Below are positions 1-12,792 of a DNA stretch of 64,000 nt, piece by piece. A program made the position numbers and the translations under genes. Origin of the DNA: Solea solea (taxonomy: Eukaryota > Chordata > Actinopteri > Pleuronectiformes > Soleidae); assembly GCF_958295425.1 (NCBI RefSeq), contig NC_081135.1:24181613-24245612 (forward strand), written 5' to 3'. The stretch's first letter is position 1, and the number at the start of each line of letters is the position of its first letter. The notes under the pieces were generated by a model that did no database searches, had not been told where the DNA came from, and worked only from the letters and a program-made list of their open reading frames with translations.

Positions 1-1994
1 TAGAGAAGCGGGGATCTATAAAACTAAATGGAAATTAATATTTTAGCTACAGATGCTTTTGCGCATTAAACAAAGTGAGGACACATTGTTCAACCATTGC
101 AGCTCTGTCAAAGGAGCACAGTGTTTTCTTTTGATATTTTATATAATGTATGAGGGTTATTAATCATATTCTTGAGCAAAATAAGTCATCTTTTTTGTAA
201 TTAGTTTGAAGGTAAACTGTTTTTGGATCAATCTTGAACATATTTTTCCACACTCACAGAACTTTGGCCTCTACACTAAAGGAAAGAGAAGTAAGAGGTT
301 GTATTGATTTAAATACACACCAAACAAAGCCGGACACAAAAAAGCAATGTCCTCACTGTAGCAGCAAAATATAAAATGAGGACAATATTAACATATAATC
401 TGGTGTTTTTAAGTCTTATCTTAAATCATTCAATTACATTAAGTTAAAGAGGCTAGTTTCATAATATGAATGTCCCTTTTTGTGCTTCTCTGCAGCAGTT
501 TCTTCGCTAAGATGTGAAAGTAGAAACTGCCGAAATTTAAAATCTCTGAATGATCTAAATAATTCACACTGCTGAAAACCTACTTACTGCTTTTTACTGA
601 ACTTAAACAAATCCTTTTGGGAAAGATGTTAAAAATATAAATACACAGATGTTAGACTATAGCATAGAGACTGGAAATAAAATAAGAGCTAACCAAGCTC
701 TGTCAAATAATAATAGAATCTTATACAATTTCATAATTATTTAATTCAACTCTTAACCCAGTGTTTCATGGGTGGTTCGGCAGCCAGACAGGTTGCTATA
801 GAAACCGGCAGCAACTAGATTAAGTTACTGTTCCCAGAAGACTGTGGAGTGTTTCTTTCTTTAATAAGGTACCACTTCATGACAGAAACATTCATAGCAG
901 TGAGCAATGTCTATCTCATCATAAGAAAAAGAAAAAAAAAAAAAAACATAAGCAGGCTTCTGCACTAGTATTAAAAATGTCGACATACTTATGGATCACT
1001 GCTAAAAACAAGTGGGCTTTGCTTTGAGAAGACACGACTTCTTCATAATTGAATTGTTTGAAGTTGCTGATAAGTGCAACCCAGCTTGGTTACAGCCACG
1101 TAGTGACTCACTTTTTATTCAGGTGGGAGCAGAATCCACGTCTACTTTTGAGTGTCATTGTGCCGAAGAATAAATAAATGCATTCATTTATCACGAGTAC
1201 TTTGCATTTGCAAAATATTAAGTATTTCTTTTTAACTTCAAGTTATCAAGATATCACTTGTTATCGTCTTTCTTCAATCTAACGTTGAAAATGACTGCTG
1301 TGCTCTTAAGCCATCTTTGTCTGGATAGAATTTCTGAAGGAAAACCACAAACTACCTGAAGGTGAAGAGCAGATTACACCAAATATATGTGTCTGCATGT
1401 GAGTGTGAGATGTTTGAGTGAATGGATCCTGGGAGCTGATTGGTTCCGGTATAAGAGGCCTGATCATCCTTGCTGCAGGGGGACTTCCTGTGACTACCAC
1501 TCACAGCCAGACTGCCAGCAGGCATTCTGAACTTGTTTTTAAGAAACCTTTAAAATGGTTTGTTTAGTTTGTGGTTGGGAAGAGTGAGTCTCCTTATTCA
1601 TGTTACCATCAGGTTTTCCCCTATAAGCCTGGTCATGACACATATTTAGTGTGTTGCATGTGTGGAAACCTGACATCTATTATCTGTGCTTACATAAGTT
1701 CACACTCTGCAATGATTTACTACACACAAATCTGATCCAAACTCATTTTGACCCTGTTTTTCTTTGAGGTAATTATGCAGAACAAGCTAAACTTAAAGGC
1801 TCATCAAGAGATCTGTGGAAATCAGTGAGAGTGAGAAAGATTCAAATACGGCACCTAGACAGGCAGAATATGCTCATACAAAGAATATTCAGGGCCATGT
1901 TTTTAAGGAAGCTCAGCGCTAATTCATGATGATCAGTGGGAGCCAACTGTCATTTCAGTCCAATATTAGTCCAATACAGTGATTTTAGACCATT

Positions 1995-2175
1995 TATGAA
2001 CTATGAAGCTGTTATTTAATTTCAAAGACACAATTCTCCAACTGTGTAACAAATATTGTTCTCCCAAAAAGAAGAAGATCTGATCTGATTGTATCAGATT
2101 TTAGATTTTTTATCTGATCGAGTGATTTTGTGCATTATTGGACTGATGCCGATACTGACCGATACCAATTCCCAT
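1995..2175. mobile_element. truncated copy of the repeat at 20528
   Basis: It shares GAACTATGAAGCTGTTA, TTTCAAAGACACAATTCTCC, CAAATATTGTTCTCCC, TTGTATCAGATTTTAGATTT and GGACTGATGCCGATACTGAC with the 20528 element, in the same order. It lacks the AGGGATG start and an internal segment of roughly 80 bases. Confidence 0.6.
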
Positions 2176-2727
2176 CCCGAGTGTGCACCCAGTATAACAC
2201 ATGACTTCCAGGGCAAAAGAACATAAGGAGAAGAAGGCACAAAGAAAGAAGCTGAAGAGGTCAGTAATGCAACATGTACTCATGTACACTCAAGTGTAGT
2301 TTAAGCAAATTTGATCGTACTCTTTTGTACTAATTATGTTTTATATTTAACATTTGACAATTGTTATTGTGTGTAATGTAGCTCAGCTTGTACTTGTTAT
2401 GCATTTACATTTTAATGCTATGTTACTATATTAACTGTATTGTCCCTATTTAAATACAGTTCTATTCTATTCTATTTCAATGGTGTGGCAAGTGGTAGCT
2501 GAAATAACTTTTCCTATATTTCAGAAATAATAATGTGATATCAAGTTTTACTGCTATAAGTGCTTCTACAGAAGCAAAAGACATATGACAACTGGTGATT
2601 ATTTCATGTTAGGTTAATTTGAGGCTGTCACCATTCATAGTGTCTGACATCTGCAAATGCACTTCCTATATATGACACAATTATCTTATATTTGCAGTGC
2701 ACTTCATCTCATTTACTCTCCTATTTG

Positions 2728-2751
2728 TGCTCTCTCTCTCTCTCTCTCTCC
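2728..2751. repeat. (CT)n microsatellite
   Basis: About 12 CT units followed by CCCC, in intron 4. Confidence 0.9.
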
Positions 2752-5507
2752 CCCTACTTCAGATCCATTGTAGAGTTCATTTTAATTTAGTAAATCTATT
2801 TCAGTCTTTAGGAATACTCCTATATTGAATATTGAACTCCTACTGTATGGTTAATATACAGTAAATGCCTGATGATGAAAGCCAAGTCAGAAGCACAATA
2901 TCTGTTTGGGGGGAGAGTTAGTTGAGTTAGTTGATTTCCATTGTAAGCGCATATTTAACCTGTGTCTCTCTGCAGGTGTGAAAAGAGAAATACATCATGG
3001 TAACGTGTTAAAGGTCTCAGATAAATCAGAATTCATGCTGGTAGAAGCACACCATTCAAAAACCCCTGTGAGCAGAAAGCATGTGTGTGGTCTAACTGTC
3101 CACTTTCAATGTGTTATGGAGAAAGGTTATTTTCTAGTCAATATTTTATTCATGAGGAATTTTTCACAGCGGAAAGGATATGTTGCTGGCTTCAATTTTC
3201 ATAAACAGTGGGGCTGTAGCTGGCTCCAGTTACAGAGTGAAACAAATCACCTAATTAAAAAGAAATGAGCAGATAGAATCGATGCAGATCGCTTCCAATG
3301 TGGTGACATGTCTCTCAGGAGGAAACAGCAACAGCTTGTAAACATTATTCAACAAGATTGCAAATAAAACTGTGGCCCACTCAAGCAATTTCCTTTAAAA
3401 AAAAAAAAAAAAAAAAATGAATGAATAATTTAAAGGTGGAGGAGGAAAAGGTCCCTCATAGATGTCAAGAACATGTCAGCAGGAAACAAAAATGACACAA
3501 TACAAACTGTAGAGGACAATATTTATGACTGCAGCATGTGGCTGGTATTTAAATAACCTCAGAGGAAGATGACTTTGATTTGAAAGCCTGGCAAATAACA
3601 TCAAAAATGGTTAAAAATAGTCAAACAGAAGGTAAAAAAACAAAAACAAAAACAAAAAACCCAAATAAACACTGTCAAAACAGATGATCTTAAAACAGAT
3701 ATTGATTTATGCAGAAATATGATGTTCTGGACTGTTTGATAATGAGGATTGGGTGTATATGGGTGCTTGGGCGCTTGGGCATTTTGAAAAGACTGGCAGC
3801 AGTTCATCAGAAGCCCCACACTTGAACATTTCTAACTTTTAATTTAATCAAATTGTACATGGAGGGCTTTGTTAGGTAGGATATAAGGAGATGCACAGAG
3901 TAAAAAATGGATTTCTCACTCGCATTCTGGTGTTTGAAATCAATTGACTAATTAAATATACTGCCTAAAATATTATTACCATCAGCTTTTGTAATTAATG
4001 CACTGGATAGATTATCTGATTAGGAGCAGAATGGGGAGAGGTCAGCAAAGGATTTGTTCTCCAGTGGGAACAAATGGATTATAGCCTGCATGGCTACTCA
4101 GCAGGGCACATTCAATCTACTCTAAGGTTCTATTTAGCTCATTTGGTGTTATACTGTGCTAATTTTAGCAGTGGCATTAATAAATTAAAAGAATAATGCA
4201 TACATGTTCTGTGTATCACATGATAAAAAATGCAGACAAAGGATGAGACGTAGGCTTGCATTGTTTAAAGTGCACTGGACTCAAAAATCAATTCATTTCA
4301 ACTGTTTTTGAACAGGCAGTAGAAACAAAAATTAAAAATAAAACCTAAAATAAATACAGACACTTTGAAAGATTTTACAAGTCGATGGAATATTATATAA
4401 CATAGCAAAGCAGCTGTTTACTCACACACACCAGATCTACTTGTGGCAGAGCCGCAACAATCTCTTCTTGTTCCACACTCAGATAAAAGATTAAAGGGGG
4501 AGGTTAACAAGTATGAATAAGTGTCTATTTTTGTTTCCCCACTGGCTGAAATTTGTATCATGAGATATTGTTGTTTGCTGTAAGTAAAGTTGTGCGAGGA
4601 GAAGTTTAAAAAAGAAACCCAAATCGCTGCATTTCGGTGCGCAGCCTGTGGGTTCAGAGGATTTCTCGCCCTTTTTAACTCTCCAAAATCTCATCATCTC
4701 GGTGGAGTAAGGATATGATGGCGGTGTGAAGAGCTGTCATGACATTCAAGCTAAATATCACAGCTCCATGTCTGCATTGCATTGGCTCTGCAGGACACTC
4801 GGGTGTTTTCTCAATTTCTCTCAAACCAAAGCCAGTTCTCTTAACGGTGCCTTATATAACACATTTACTTGACTGCTTTACACATTACACTCGCCTGGCT
4901 GTCAGTGCGGAACATGAAAGAGCATTCCTGATCATTTATAGTCACACCAACGCCTCTTTTGTGCTCAGAAATTAAGCTAATTGAAAATCTTTCTTCCTCT
5001 ATTGAGCATAAATGTCAGTGCCAAATTAATAATAATAATTGACAAGAGTTCTGATAAAGACAGAATAAATGATGTGGCCCTGTCGGGATTGTGTTCTTTG
5101 TTATTTGGGTATATTTAGATCGTACCGAAAAAAAACAATTGTGTCTGCGCAAGCAGGAATCTCTCTTTCTAACAACTTATATAGTGAATTGCTGGATAAA
5201 AACTGGCTATGAAAATAGATTCATTCTGCAATATCTGGAGCAACTCAAACCACATGAGAGTAAAATGCTGCTTGACCTGTTGCAAATGTAATTAAGAGAC
5301 ATGCTGCAACAGCTTGTGTTGGCACCTTGTTTACTTTGTTGACTGTTGACTGTTGAATGTGAGCTCTCACAGGTGTTTCTTAGCAACAGATTACTTGGCT
5401 ACAAAGACAACAAAAGCGACAGTAGCAGACTTGGTTTTATCAGCAGCATATTACAATTCATTTCAAAGTAAATGAATTGAAATCCATTAATTTTCCATTA
5501 ATCCATT

Positions 5508-5586
5508 CTATTTCTATACGTTCTAAAGAATGAGAGAAAGTATAGAAATAGATTGAAGTAATTCACTTCTGTGCTGAAGTGAATTA
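5508..5586. repeat. two adjacent perfect hairpins
   Basis: The first pairs CTATTTCTATAC (5508-5519) with GTATAGAAATAG (5540-5551): 12 bp with a 20-nt loop. The second pairs TAATTCACTTC (5559-5569) with GAAGTGAATTA (5576-5586): 11 bp with a 6-nt loop. They are seven bases apart, in intron 4. Confidence 0.9.
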
Positions 5587-6753
5587 TGTATATTGTAGGA
5601 AAATGTGGCATATTTATCAAATAGAATGCTGGTCTCCTTGTGTGACGCAAAGGAAAAGCGAAAACAGTGGGAATCATTTGTCAAATACAGGTATCTTTAC
5701 TTTAATCAGAGGAAATGAGCAGTCGTAGAGCTTTATTATTTTCTCACTGAGGTATTTTTTTTTACTTTTAAGCAACAACATACACAAGAAAAGAACAATA
5801 TATTAGGAAAATAACCCTCCTCATAAATCAAAATTATCATGACACTTGAAAACAAAATGAGTAAACAACGCAAAAAGAGTACGCTGGAATGAAGTATATG
5901 GTCTATTGACAGGCTGGTAAAGTTGATTAATGAAGGTTAACACTTCACTACGTTCCTGCTTTTAGAGAAAAGTTCCCAAACTCAAACATGCATCCGTCAG
6001 TCTTCTCGTCTCTCCTGCCGCACTGCAGCTGCTCTGCCCTTGCAGAACATATAGAGCTGTTCAGGTCACATGACTGTATATGTTCCACATCGTGAAAGTA
6101 CAGGACTGAAAAATATTATTTTCTTTCTCGCCTGACATACAATGTATAGTCACAGAAATGAACAGTAAGATGTAATGCCTTGATGACATGTATATAATAT
6201 ATTATCTGAGTAATCCAAATGACTAAATAAGATGAATAAACTTGTTTGTTTTCTAATATTTTTAACTACCTCTGAATAAAGTCTAGTAGTAGAAAGGTAT
6301 ATGCTCTGATAAACATTCCATTATTATTCCATTATTATTATTCCTTAATGAGGTTGTTGCTGATCCAAGATTTTCACAAAATCATAAATCAATTACTGTT
6401 CATCTGTCCTATTAGGAGATGTTTTTTGATACTAAACGACTCGTTGTAACACAAACTTCCACTGAGAATCGACCGGGAGCTCTTTGCAGCTTTCACCTGC
6501 TTTGAGCTGCTCATTGTTTAGGTTTATGGTTCACAGTGTCCCAGTGGCTCACACAACTTTGTGCAACTGCATCAAGGTCACAAGCTTAAAGAGTGTGTGG
6601 TATAAAACGTGTGCAGCAGAGAACGGCTCGGTGCTAAAGAAGACTAGAGACTAGTGGAGGAGAATGTGTTTCAGAAAACCGATTGGAGAGCTAAAAGTGT
6701 TTTGACTTTGCTAGAAATAACAGTAAAAGCTGCTTTATACTACAGCTCCGCCA

Positions 6754-6935
6754 TTCACCCATTCACCCATTCACCCACACAATCATACAGCACATCTCTG
6801 TGCACTGCATTTCCTGTCACTCACCTTTCTTACTCATTCACATGCTGCCAGCACGGCGGCATTTAAACTAGTGGAACCAGGAATCAAACCCACAACCTTT
6901 GAGTTGAAAGACGTCTCACTCTACCACTGTTACTT
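6754..6935. repeat. degenerate dispersed repeat
   Basis: (CATTCACC)n-like sequence is followed by TCACATGCTGCCAGCACGGC, GGAACCAGGAATCAAACCCA, CAACCTTTGAGTTG and CTCTACCACTG. The order resembles a teleost dispersed repeat that ends with GGGATCGAACCCGCGACCTT and CGCTCTACC. The assignment rests on memory of the family. Confidence 0.5.
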
Positions 6936-7265
6936 TATTTGTAACCCTACCTCTAAACACACACCTCTAATACACGTAAAAACATGTGTTACAGGAAGAG
7001 GAAATAGGTATTTTAATGCACAAATCCAAAGAGGTACAACCTTAATCGATGTATAAGATGAAGTTTTTTTTTATTTATTATAATTTAAAACATAACTTTT
7101 AAGTCAAAGCTACTTAATAGTTGACAACAGCCACTATGCAAATTCAGTGTTGGATGGTGGGCATTTGATATCAAATCATCAGCAGGAAGCATCTTTATAA
7201 CACTATAAAAAATGAATTAATATATAAATAACACAATCATGTCTGTGTTCTTTGTCTCCAAGTTG

Positions 7266-7288
7266 AAGAAGTTCCCGGTGAACTTCTT
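7266..7288. repeat. 9-bp perfect hairpin
   Basis: AAGAAGTTC (7266-7274) and GAACTTCTT (7280-7288) pair around a CCGGT loop. Confidence 0.85.
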
Positions 7289-8091
7289 TTCCACAAACGT
7301 CAACACTCCCTGCAGTGCACTTTTGCCCTATTACAATTCCCCATTTAGCCCAGCAGGAGAGCAAGAGACAGACAAATGAAATCTTTTCATGCAGGGAAAT
7401 GTTGACAGACGGAAAGCGCGCGTGTGACGTGTGTCAGTGAAATTATTCTCAAAATGTGACAAACGAACAACACAGACCTAGCTGAAACCTAGACGTTTTA
7501 AAATAGAAACTCAACCTCTGCCAAAAGAATACATCCCTCTATTTAACGCTGAAGGTCGGAAATTTTACTGTAACCACTTTTAATATAAGTTTGAAAAAAC
7601 TAAATTGTAAAATGCTTTATGATAGAGTTACAATGAACACAGTGGAAGCACACAAATACCACAATTACATGAAAGAAACACAAACAATTTTATATAATTG
7701 TCTTTTTATTTTGATTACTAATATCGTGTGATTTGTTTATGTTTATGTTTCTTCCTCATATCCACTTTAGAGCAAGGGACTCAAACGTGCGGCCCCCGAT
7801 CAATGTCTTGCAGCCTGCCACTTAATATCAAGTTATAATCAGTTATTTATATATGGTTTTTCATCATTAATATGTTTATATTGAGAAACATAAATCGTTC
7901 CATGTCAAAATAAACAATTTTATGTTGAAATTCTGTGATATATCATCATAAATATTAATATTCCAATATATTTTCCTCGAAAAACGTTTGAATTTGACCG
8001 ACAAAACTAGACACTCAGTGGCCCCCAGGTCATTTGAGGATGAGACACCTGCATTAGAGCTTTACTATACAGACGAAAACATGATACTTAC

Positions 8092-8257
8092 CAATGTACT
8101 GGTTCCACTCTGGATCCAGGTCAGCTTGGTTGGCCAGACAGCCCTTCATGACATTCAAGCAGTAGTTCTTACAGGATTTTACTGCTGGCATGCCCTGACA
8201 AAAAGGGCAGTAAAGCATCTTTGTCAGCGCTCGCATACATGATGGAGTGCTGCTTAC
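8092..8257 (-). CDS. gpc6: glypican-6 exon 4 (glypican signature, six cysteines)
   Basis: This 166-base exon encodes residues 235-289 plus one base. The acceptor is tgtcctcgcag and the donor is ACATTG|gtaagt (phase 1). It holds six cysteines, at 241, 251, 254, 263, 267 and 274. The last five have the glypican-signature spacing: C-x2-C-x-G-[LIVM], then [FY]-C-x2-[LIVM]-x2-G-C. The ending [18 protein letters not shown] matches vertebrate GPC6; GPC4 has NYCSNIMRGCLANQGDLD. The residue before Cys263 is Ser where family members I recall have Pro. The next exon should start with the rest of an Asp codon and encode a segment like AMLLVAERLEGPFNIE. I could not find it in the 8 kb to the left, so the gene runs off the window. 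Confidence 0.95.
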
Positions 8258-8855
8258 CTGCGAGGACAGAGTGCGACAGCAGTCATTAGTACCTGAACAG
8301 GACCAATGAAATCCATGATTACTTCCCATCAGTAAACAGTTACATGCTATTTAATTGTTGTTGCCATTTACTACCTATTTACTGGACATTGCATTCTACC
8401 AGCTCTACACCTTCATAAGAAAAGGTGACATGTATATAATCCCTTTAATGATGCCATTTTATATTTGCCACATCGTTTGTCCATATAAGCTTGTTGAAGT
8501 GTGGCTGTAGTGACAAAAGATCACCACGGACTCTTGTAAATCCCCCAAGACAAATCTGCAATTGCAGAAGCGTCTAAAAAAGGGGTGCAAAGTGCAATGC
8601 TTTGCCTTGTGTAAGCTATATGGCATTTCAGATGACTAATGCAAATTTGAATGTGTGACCTACTAAAATCGACATATTACAGTACATGATTTCAAGCATG
8701 CAATATTCTTGAAGTGCCTCAGTCACAACTACTGGACATCTTTCTGTGTTTTGTGACCCCACAACTTGCACTTAATTAACAATTTTTTGAAGCTGATAAC
8801 ATTTTAAAGATTAAAATAGTGAGTATATTCTTTTTTTTGCAGAAACAATTTGTTG

Positions 8856-8880
8856 GTCTTATGCCAGACAGGCATAAGAC
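8856..8880. repeat. 10-bp perfect hairpin in intron 3
   Basis: GTCTTATGCC (8856-8865) and GGCATAAGAC (8871-8880) pair around AGACA. It lies about 600 bases upstream of exon 4 in the sense of the gene. Confidence 0.9.
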
Positions 8881-9137
8881 TAGTGCCTTTTTTTAAAGTT
8901 GACTTTTCATGTTAAACAAGATTTCTGGACAAAGGATGTTGTTAAAGCACAAGTTGTAGAAAGTAAAATGGAAATGTGCCATGTTAACATATACCATATC
9001 ATATATTTATAAATGATACATTTCTCATTTGGCCAAAAATGTGCATAAAAAAATCAAACATCATTGAAATAAGAATTCCATAGAGAGAAATTGTTTCAAC
9101 AAAAACATAGGCCAAGGGAGAGTGCTTTGATTATATA

Positions 9138-9532
9138 CAGTGCTTAACAAATATTTACGAGACCACCTGTTATAACAACGAGAAAACATGAATGTTTTAG
9201 AAGTTTCAATAACGGATTTAAAACTAAAAATGTTATTGTTATTTATTTGACAAATAAACTGAATTCACCCTTTTATACCCAAATGTGTGCTTCTCAGAGA
9301 AGTCAGAAATCAAGAAATAATAATGTGCTTTACAATTTTCTTCAGTTTTTTTTTTTTCATCAAACAATGATTTTGAAAATGCATGGATAACAATAATAAT
9401 TATATTTTAGCATTAAAAATAATGGATTAAACATTACATAAAAATAAAAATATGATTTTGATCATTGCCAATGCTGTTAAGTTAGGGCAGCTGTGGCTTT
9501 GGGTGGTGGTCTAATAAATGTGCTAAGCACTG
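9138..9532. mobile_element. Tc1/mariner-type MITE with TA flanks
   Basis: Terminal inverted repeats of about 28-30 bases, starting CAGTGCTTA at both ends and both reaching GACCACC, bound a 395-bp AT-rich interior with no open frame. TA dinucleotides flank it (9136-9137 and 9533-9534), as expected for the TA target duplication of Tc1/mariner elements. The left TIR contains AACAAATATTTAC and the right one AGCACATTTATTA, so the arms have diverged by a few substitutions and a small indel. It sits in gpc6 intron 3. Confidence 0.85.
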
Positions 9533-9658
9533 TAAATGATACTGGTATATCATTCACCAGTGAAGGTGTGAATGTGTGAAGATGTGAATGCACCAATTAA
9601 CATGTTCTCCTGGTATAAAACACAACACCTGTCAAAACATTTAGATCTGTCTAATACG

Positions 9659-9925
9659 GATCCTCCACACGAGGGTCACGAGTCACTAGAGGCAATCCCA
9701 GCTGACACAGGGTGATTCACCATGGCCAACACGCAGAGATGAACAACCATTCACTCTCACATTCACACCTACAGGCAATTTAGAGTGTGTGCGTGCTTTT
9801 GGACTGTGGGAGGAAACTGGAGTACCCAGAGAAAACACACACACACACGGGGAGAACATGCAAACACCATGCAGAAAGGTCATGACCCTGGGTCGTTTTG
9901 CTGCAAGGCAACAGTGCTAATCACC
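9659..9925 (-). mobile_element. longer retroposon fragment of the same family
   Basis: It begins with TCCTCCACACGAGGGTCACG and AATCCCAGCTGACA, shared with the copies at 22606 and 28476. It then extends through further conserved blocks (ATTCACACCTACAGGCAATT, GACTGTGGGAGGAAACTGGA, GGGGAGAACATGCAAAC) to ACAGTGCTAATCACC. It lies in gpc6 intron 3. The 65-codon minus-strand frame inside it is not a gene. Confidence 0.75.
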
Positions 9926-11134
9926 TGAGATAAACAGTTTGTTTGTGAAACTCAGACTCCAGAAACAACATGAGTAAGTCAAAGCGCTGCACTAAAGTAC
10001 TACATCATCTTCTTTTATTCAAGACAGACTTCAATCCCAGCAGCAACAGGCAGTAGATGTCACATCTGAGAGACACTGCGAGACAGACCCCCTCCAGCAG
10101 GGTGTCTTATTCTGTTATGCTTACACCCAATCCCTCATGATGAGTTTAAACCCTGGGGATCAAAGGACTGCAGTCGCAGACACATGACCTGAAATGTCAT
10201 GACTGAAATGTCAAGAGGTGACGCTGGGACGTGCTGGCTTGTACGCAATGTAGGGTGTAACTCAGTAAACGCACACTAACAACACATCCTTTCGGGCTGC
10301 TTCTAAATGAGCCTCCCCCCCACTACTACTAGGGGGAACTTCAAGTTCAACAAGTGCACTATGGTGCGACTCCTGAGAAATGAATGTTGGATCCCTTAGA
10401 AAATCAGAAAAGTATCCTCTCCTCAGTGTCTTTCCTATTGTCTCTGATGAGTGAGGCTTACTACATTCACATCTGTATCTGTGACCATGTGCTGCGCAAC
10501 AAACATCTAAATATTTATGGCGATGGTGTGAAATATCCCAGCAAAATCAAAACGAGTAGTGAAAAGAAAGTGGGATGGCTGGGGATTTGCAGTGCAGTAC
10601 TTATCTGTCTCTACACACATAAGAGGGATTGCAGTCCTTTTGTTGAGTATGAATAAATCCGAGCCTTAGCCCTTTGCTTTTCCTTTAATCTTACTTTGTA
10701 CATGATCATAACTATACACACTCCCAGGATGATATACTGCAAAGGCATTAAGATTACATTGCATCAAATGGAATACTAAGGCAACTGTGTGATAAATGGC
10801 TTATGTGCACTGGGTGAACAAGTATAAGGAAAGACAGCAGTCAACAGTGATGGTTCTCTTCTTTTTCTTTTCTTTTTCAAGGTTCGGGCATTTCTCCTGA
10901 GCCACGACCCAAACCTCACAGAGCCTAAAACATCCTGACAACATGCACCCGAAAAGCACCTGACTGAAACAATGTGTGCTTACTAGAGAGACACAAGAGA
11001 TCTTGTGTGCGTTCAAATGTGAAGACCACAGTCTTGATTTCAGTTGTGGGGGGGGTCAAATAATGAACATTAAACAGAAGGTAGAACCTGACAGAAACAA
11101 GCATTTGATTGAGTTAGAATCTTAGTAAAAATAC

Positions 11135-11526
11135 CTTTGACACTCTCTGAGCCACCTCCCGGCCAACAGAGAGCCCTTGGACAAATGTGCGAGCGGCGAT
11201 GAATGCCCGCGTAACCTGAGCCTTGAGCTTCCTGGGCACGTCTCCAAAGGGCTTGAGCTGGTCGGTGTACTTACTGATACACTCCAGATAGTCCTCAGTG
11301 ATGACATACTGGGAGTTGAGCAGTGTGAACATACGCTCCAGTAGCCGTGACCAAAAGTCATTAAGCATTTCCTCCAGGTTAACATTCCCTCCTGTGTAGT
11401 AGCGTTTCAGCTCAGCAAACAGGTTCTCAAAGACCTCTGAGTTCTGCATGTAAGGCTTCCCATAAGTCCTCACGAACATCTCATTCAGGGACCTCTCTGT
11501 GTTTTCCAGAAGCTCCAGGAAGAATT
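11135..11526 (-). CDS. gpc6: glypican-6 exon 3 (central helical core)
   Basis: This 392-base internal exon, the largest in the window, completes Glu104 and encodes residues 105-234. The acceptor ends cctcttgccacag and the donor is AAAG|gtattt in phase 0. The translation carries the most conserved part of the glypican core: [76 protein letters not shown] and [27 protein letters not shown] and [11 protein letters not shown] are GPC6-like; GPC4 has YYVVGNVN and FVAARTFAQGL. Cys186 is the single conserved cysteine here. The open frame runs upstream to a Met at 11578, but that extension is intron sequence, because the acceptor lies at 11527-11529 and exon 2 supplies the split codon. No frameshift or stop interrupts the exon. 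Confidence 0.97.
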
Positions 11527-11606
11527 CTGTGGCAAGAGGAAATGAAAAGAGAAAGTTACTAACATGATTTTCTTTCATTTGTGGCTATAAATGATTCTAT
11601 AAGGGT

Positions 11607-11632
11607 ACACACACACACACACACACACACAC
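11607..11632. repeat. (AC)n microsatellite
   Basis: Thirteen AC units lie about 80 bases upstream of the exon 3 acceptor in the sense of the gene. On the pre-mRNA strand the run reads (GU)n. Confidence 0.95.
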
Positions 11633-12792
11633 CCTTGCTTGTGACTGAAATAGGAAAACAGCATCATTATAATGTCACTTGTTTTCAAAAGTTTGCTTAA
11701 TTGCTGTACTAGAAAAAATAAAATAAAAATAGCTGATCGATTAAAGCATTCCATTGCTGCTTTCATTTTAGAACAGGCTTCACCGCTTTGTTGATTTTCA
11801 TTTCCAGTACGCAACTTTTGACACTGCAATAGGAGCCCTCCTCATATATTTCTGGAAAGCAATAAGGTTTGTATTTGCAGTGCAGGGAGTCTCTGTTGTT
11901 TATATCACACCTTTAGACTCCAAATATAGATGTGTGCTTGAGTGAAAGGAATTGGTGAATGATTTTTTCTTCTACACCAATTCAGAGTGGAGCAGTGCTG
12001 CACATAGTGGAAGCACAACGCTGTCAGATGAAGAACTTATCCTCCTATAGTGTGATTCCATAACGCAGTTTGTCTATGGGGTGTACAGCCATTGTGCATT
12101 CTTCCACCATCACCATCTTATTTGCCTCAGAAGTCTGTGACTCACCAGAAGCTGAGATGAGATGATAACATTTCTGTAATGATAGTGCTGCCATTCAAGG
12201 ACCAAGATTAATATTTAAATAGGCTCAGAAACTCTGCACATTTAAATGCAAAGGGAAATGGTTCAAGACTAGAAAGTCTAAAGGGATATTTCCTCTTTCG
12301 GCTCAGACTCTCTACTTTCTTTCACCTACAGTGAGTGATTAAAGAAATCAATTTTACATTTCCTGACTCACTGTATGGATGTCCATAAAGCTTTACAGCA
12401 GCATTAACTGATTCTCTAAAAAAAAAAAAGCGAAAAAAAAGTTTTTACAATATTCAGATATAATTATGTCATTCAGATACCCTACACATTTAAGATGTAT
12501 TCAAGATGAATTTAAAATGAGTTTGTTTCCGTTTTGGCTGAAGTTGATTTAACTGTGTGGACAAAGTAAGCTGTAAAATATTTTAAAAAAAAAATGCAGG
12601 GACTAAAATCAAAGAGCTGTGTGGGTTCTCTCTATAAGAGCATGTCAGTTATTAATAACACAAAACCCCTTTAGTTAAGGTGATTAATGGTTGAAAAGAC
12701 AACAATGATCACCAGTTTATCCAGATCAATGATGGATAAAATAATGGTTTACATCCATACATTCTGTTGCTCTTCTAACTCACCTAAATGTT

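Larger units (their letters stand above)
1..8091 (-). other. gpc6: gpc6 intron 4, partial (no exon 5 seen)
   Basis: This sequence is downstream of exon 4 in the sense of the gene. I looked on the minus strand for glypican exon 5 motifs (MDPIDVKIS, MNMQEN) and found none. The open frames here are short and unlike known proteins. The stretch holds a TC microsatellite (about 2728-2751), a poly-A run (about 3397-3417), a degenerate retroposon-type repeat (about 6754-6935), a MITE-like segment (about 1995-2175) and a two-hairpin cluster (5508-5586). Confidence 0.7.
8258..11134 (-). other. gpc6: gpc6 intron 3
   Basis: This 2877-base intron has a gtattt donor and a cag acceptor. It contains a TA-flanked Tc1/mariner-type MITE (9138-9532), a retroposon fragment (about 9659-9925) and a 10-bp perfect hairpin (8856-8880). 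I see no other coding potential. Confidence 0.9.

Noticed and set aside
2906..3268. 120-codon plus-strand frame
   Set aside because: No recognisable domain, no splice context, and an intronic position on the antisense strand.
1..8091. Glypican exon 5 in the left 8 kb
   Set aside because: No minus-strand segment resembling the LLVAERLEGPFN or MDPIDVKIS region was found; the exon probably lies outside the window.
11122..11385. 87-codon minus-strand frame overlapping exon 3
   Set aside because: It is an out-of-frame shadow of the exon, rich in Ser/Pro with no conserved pattern.
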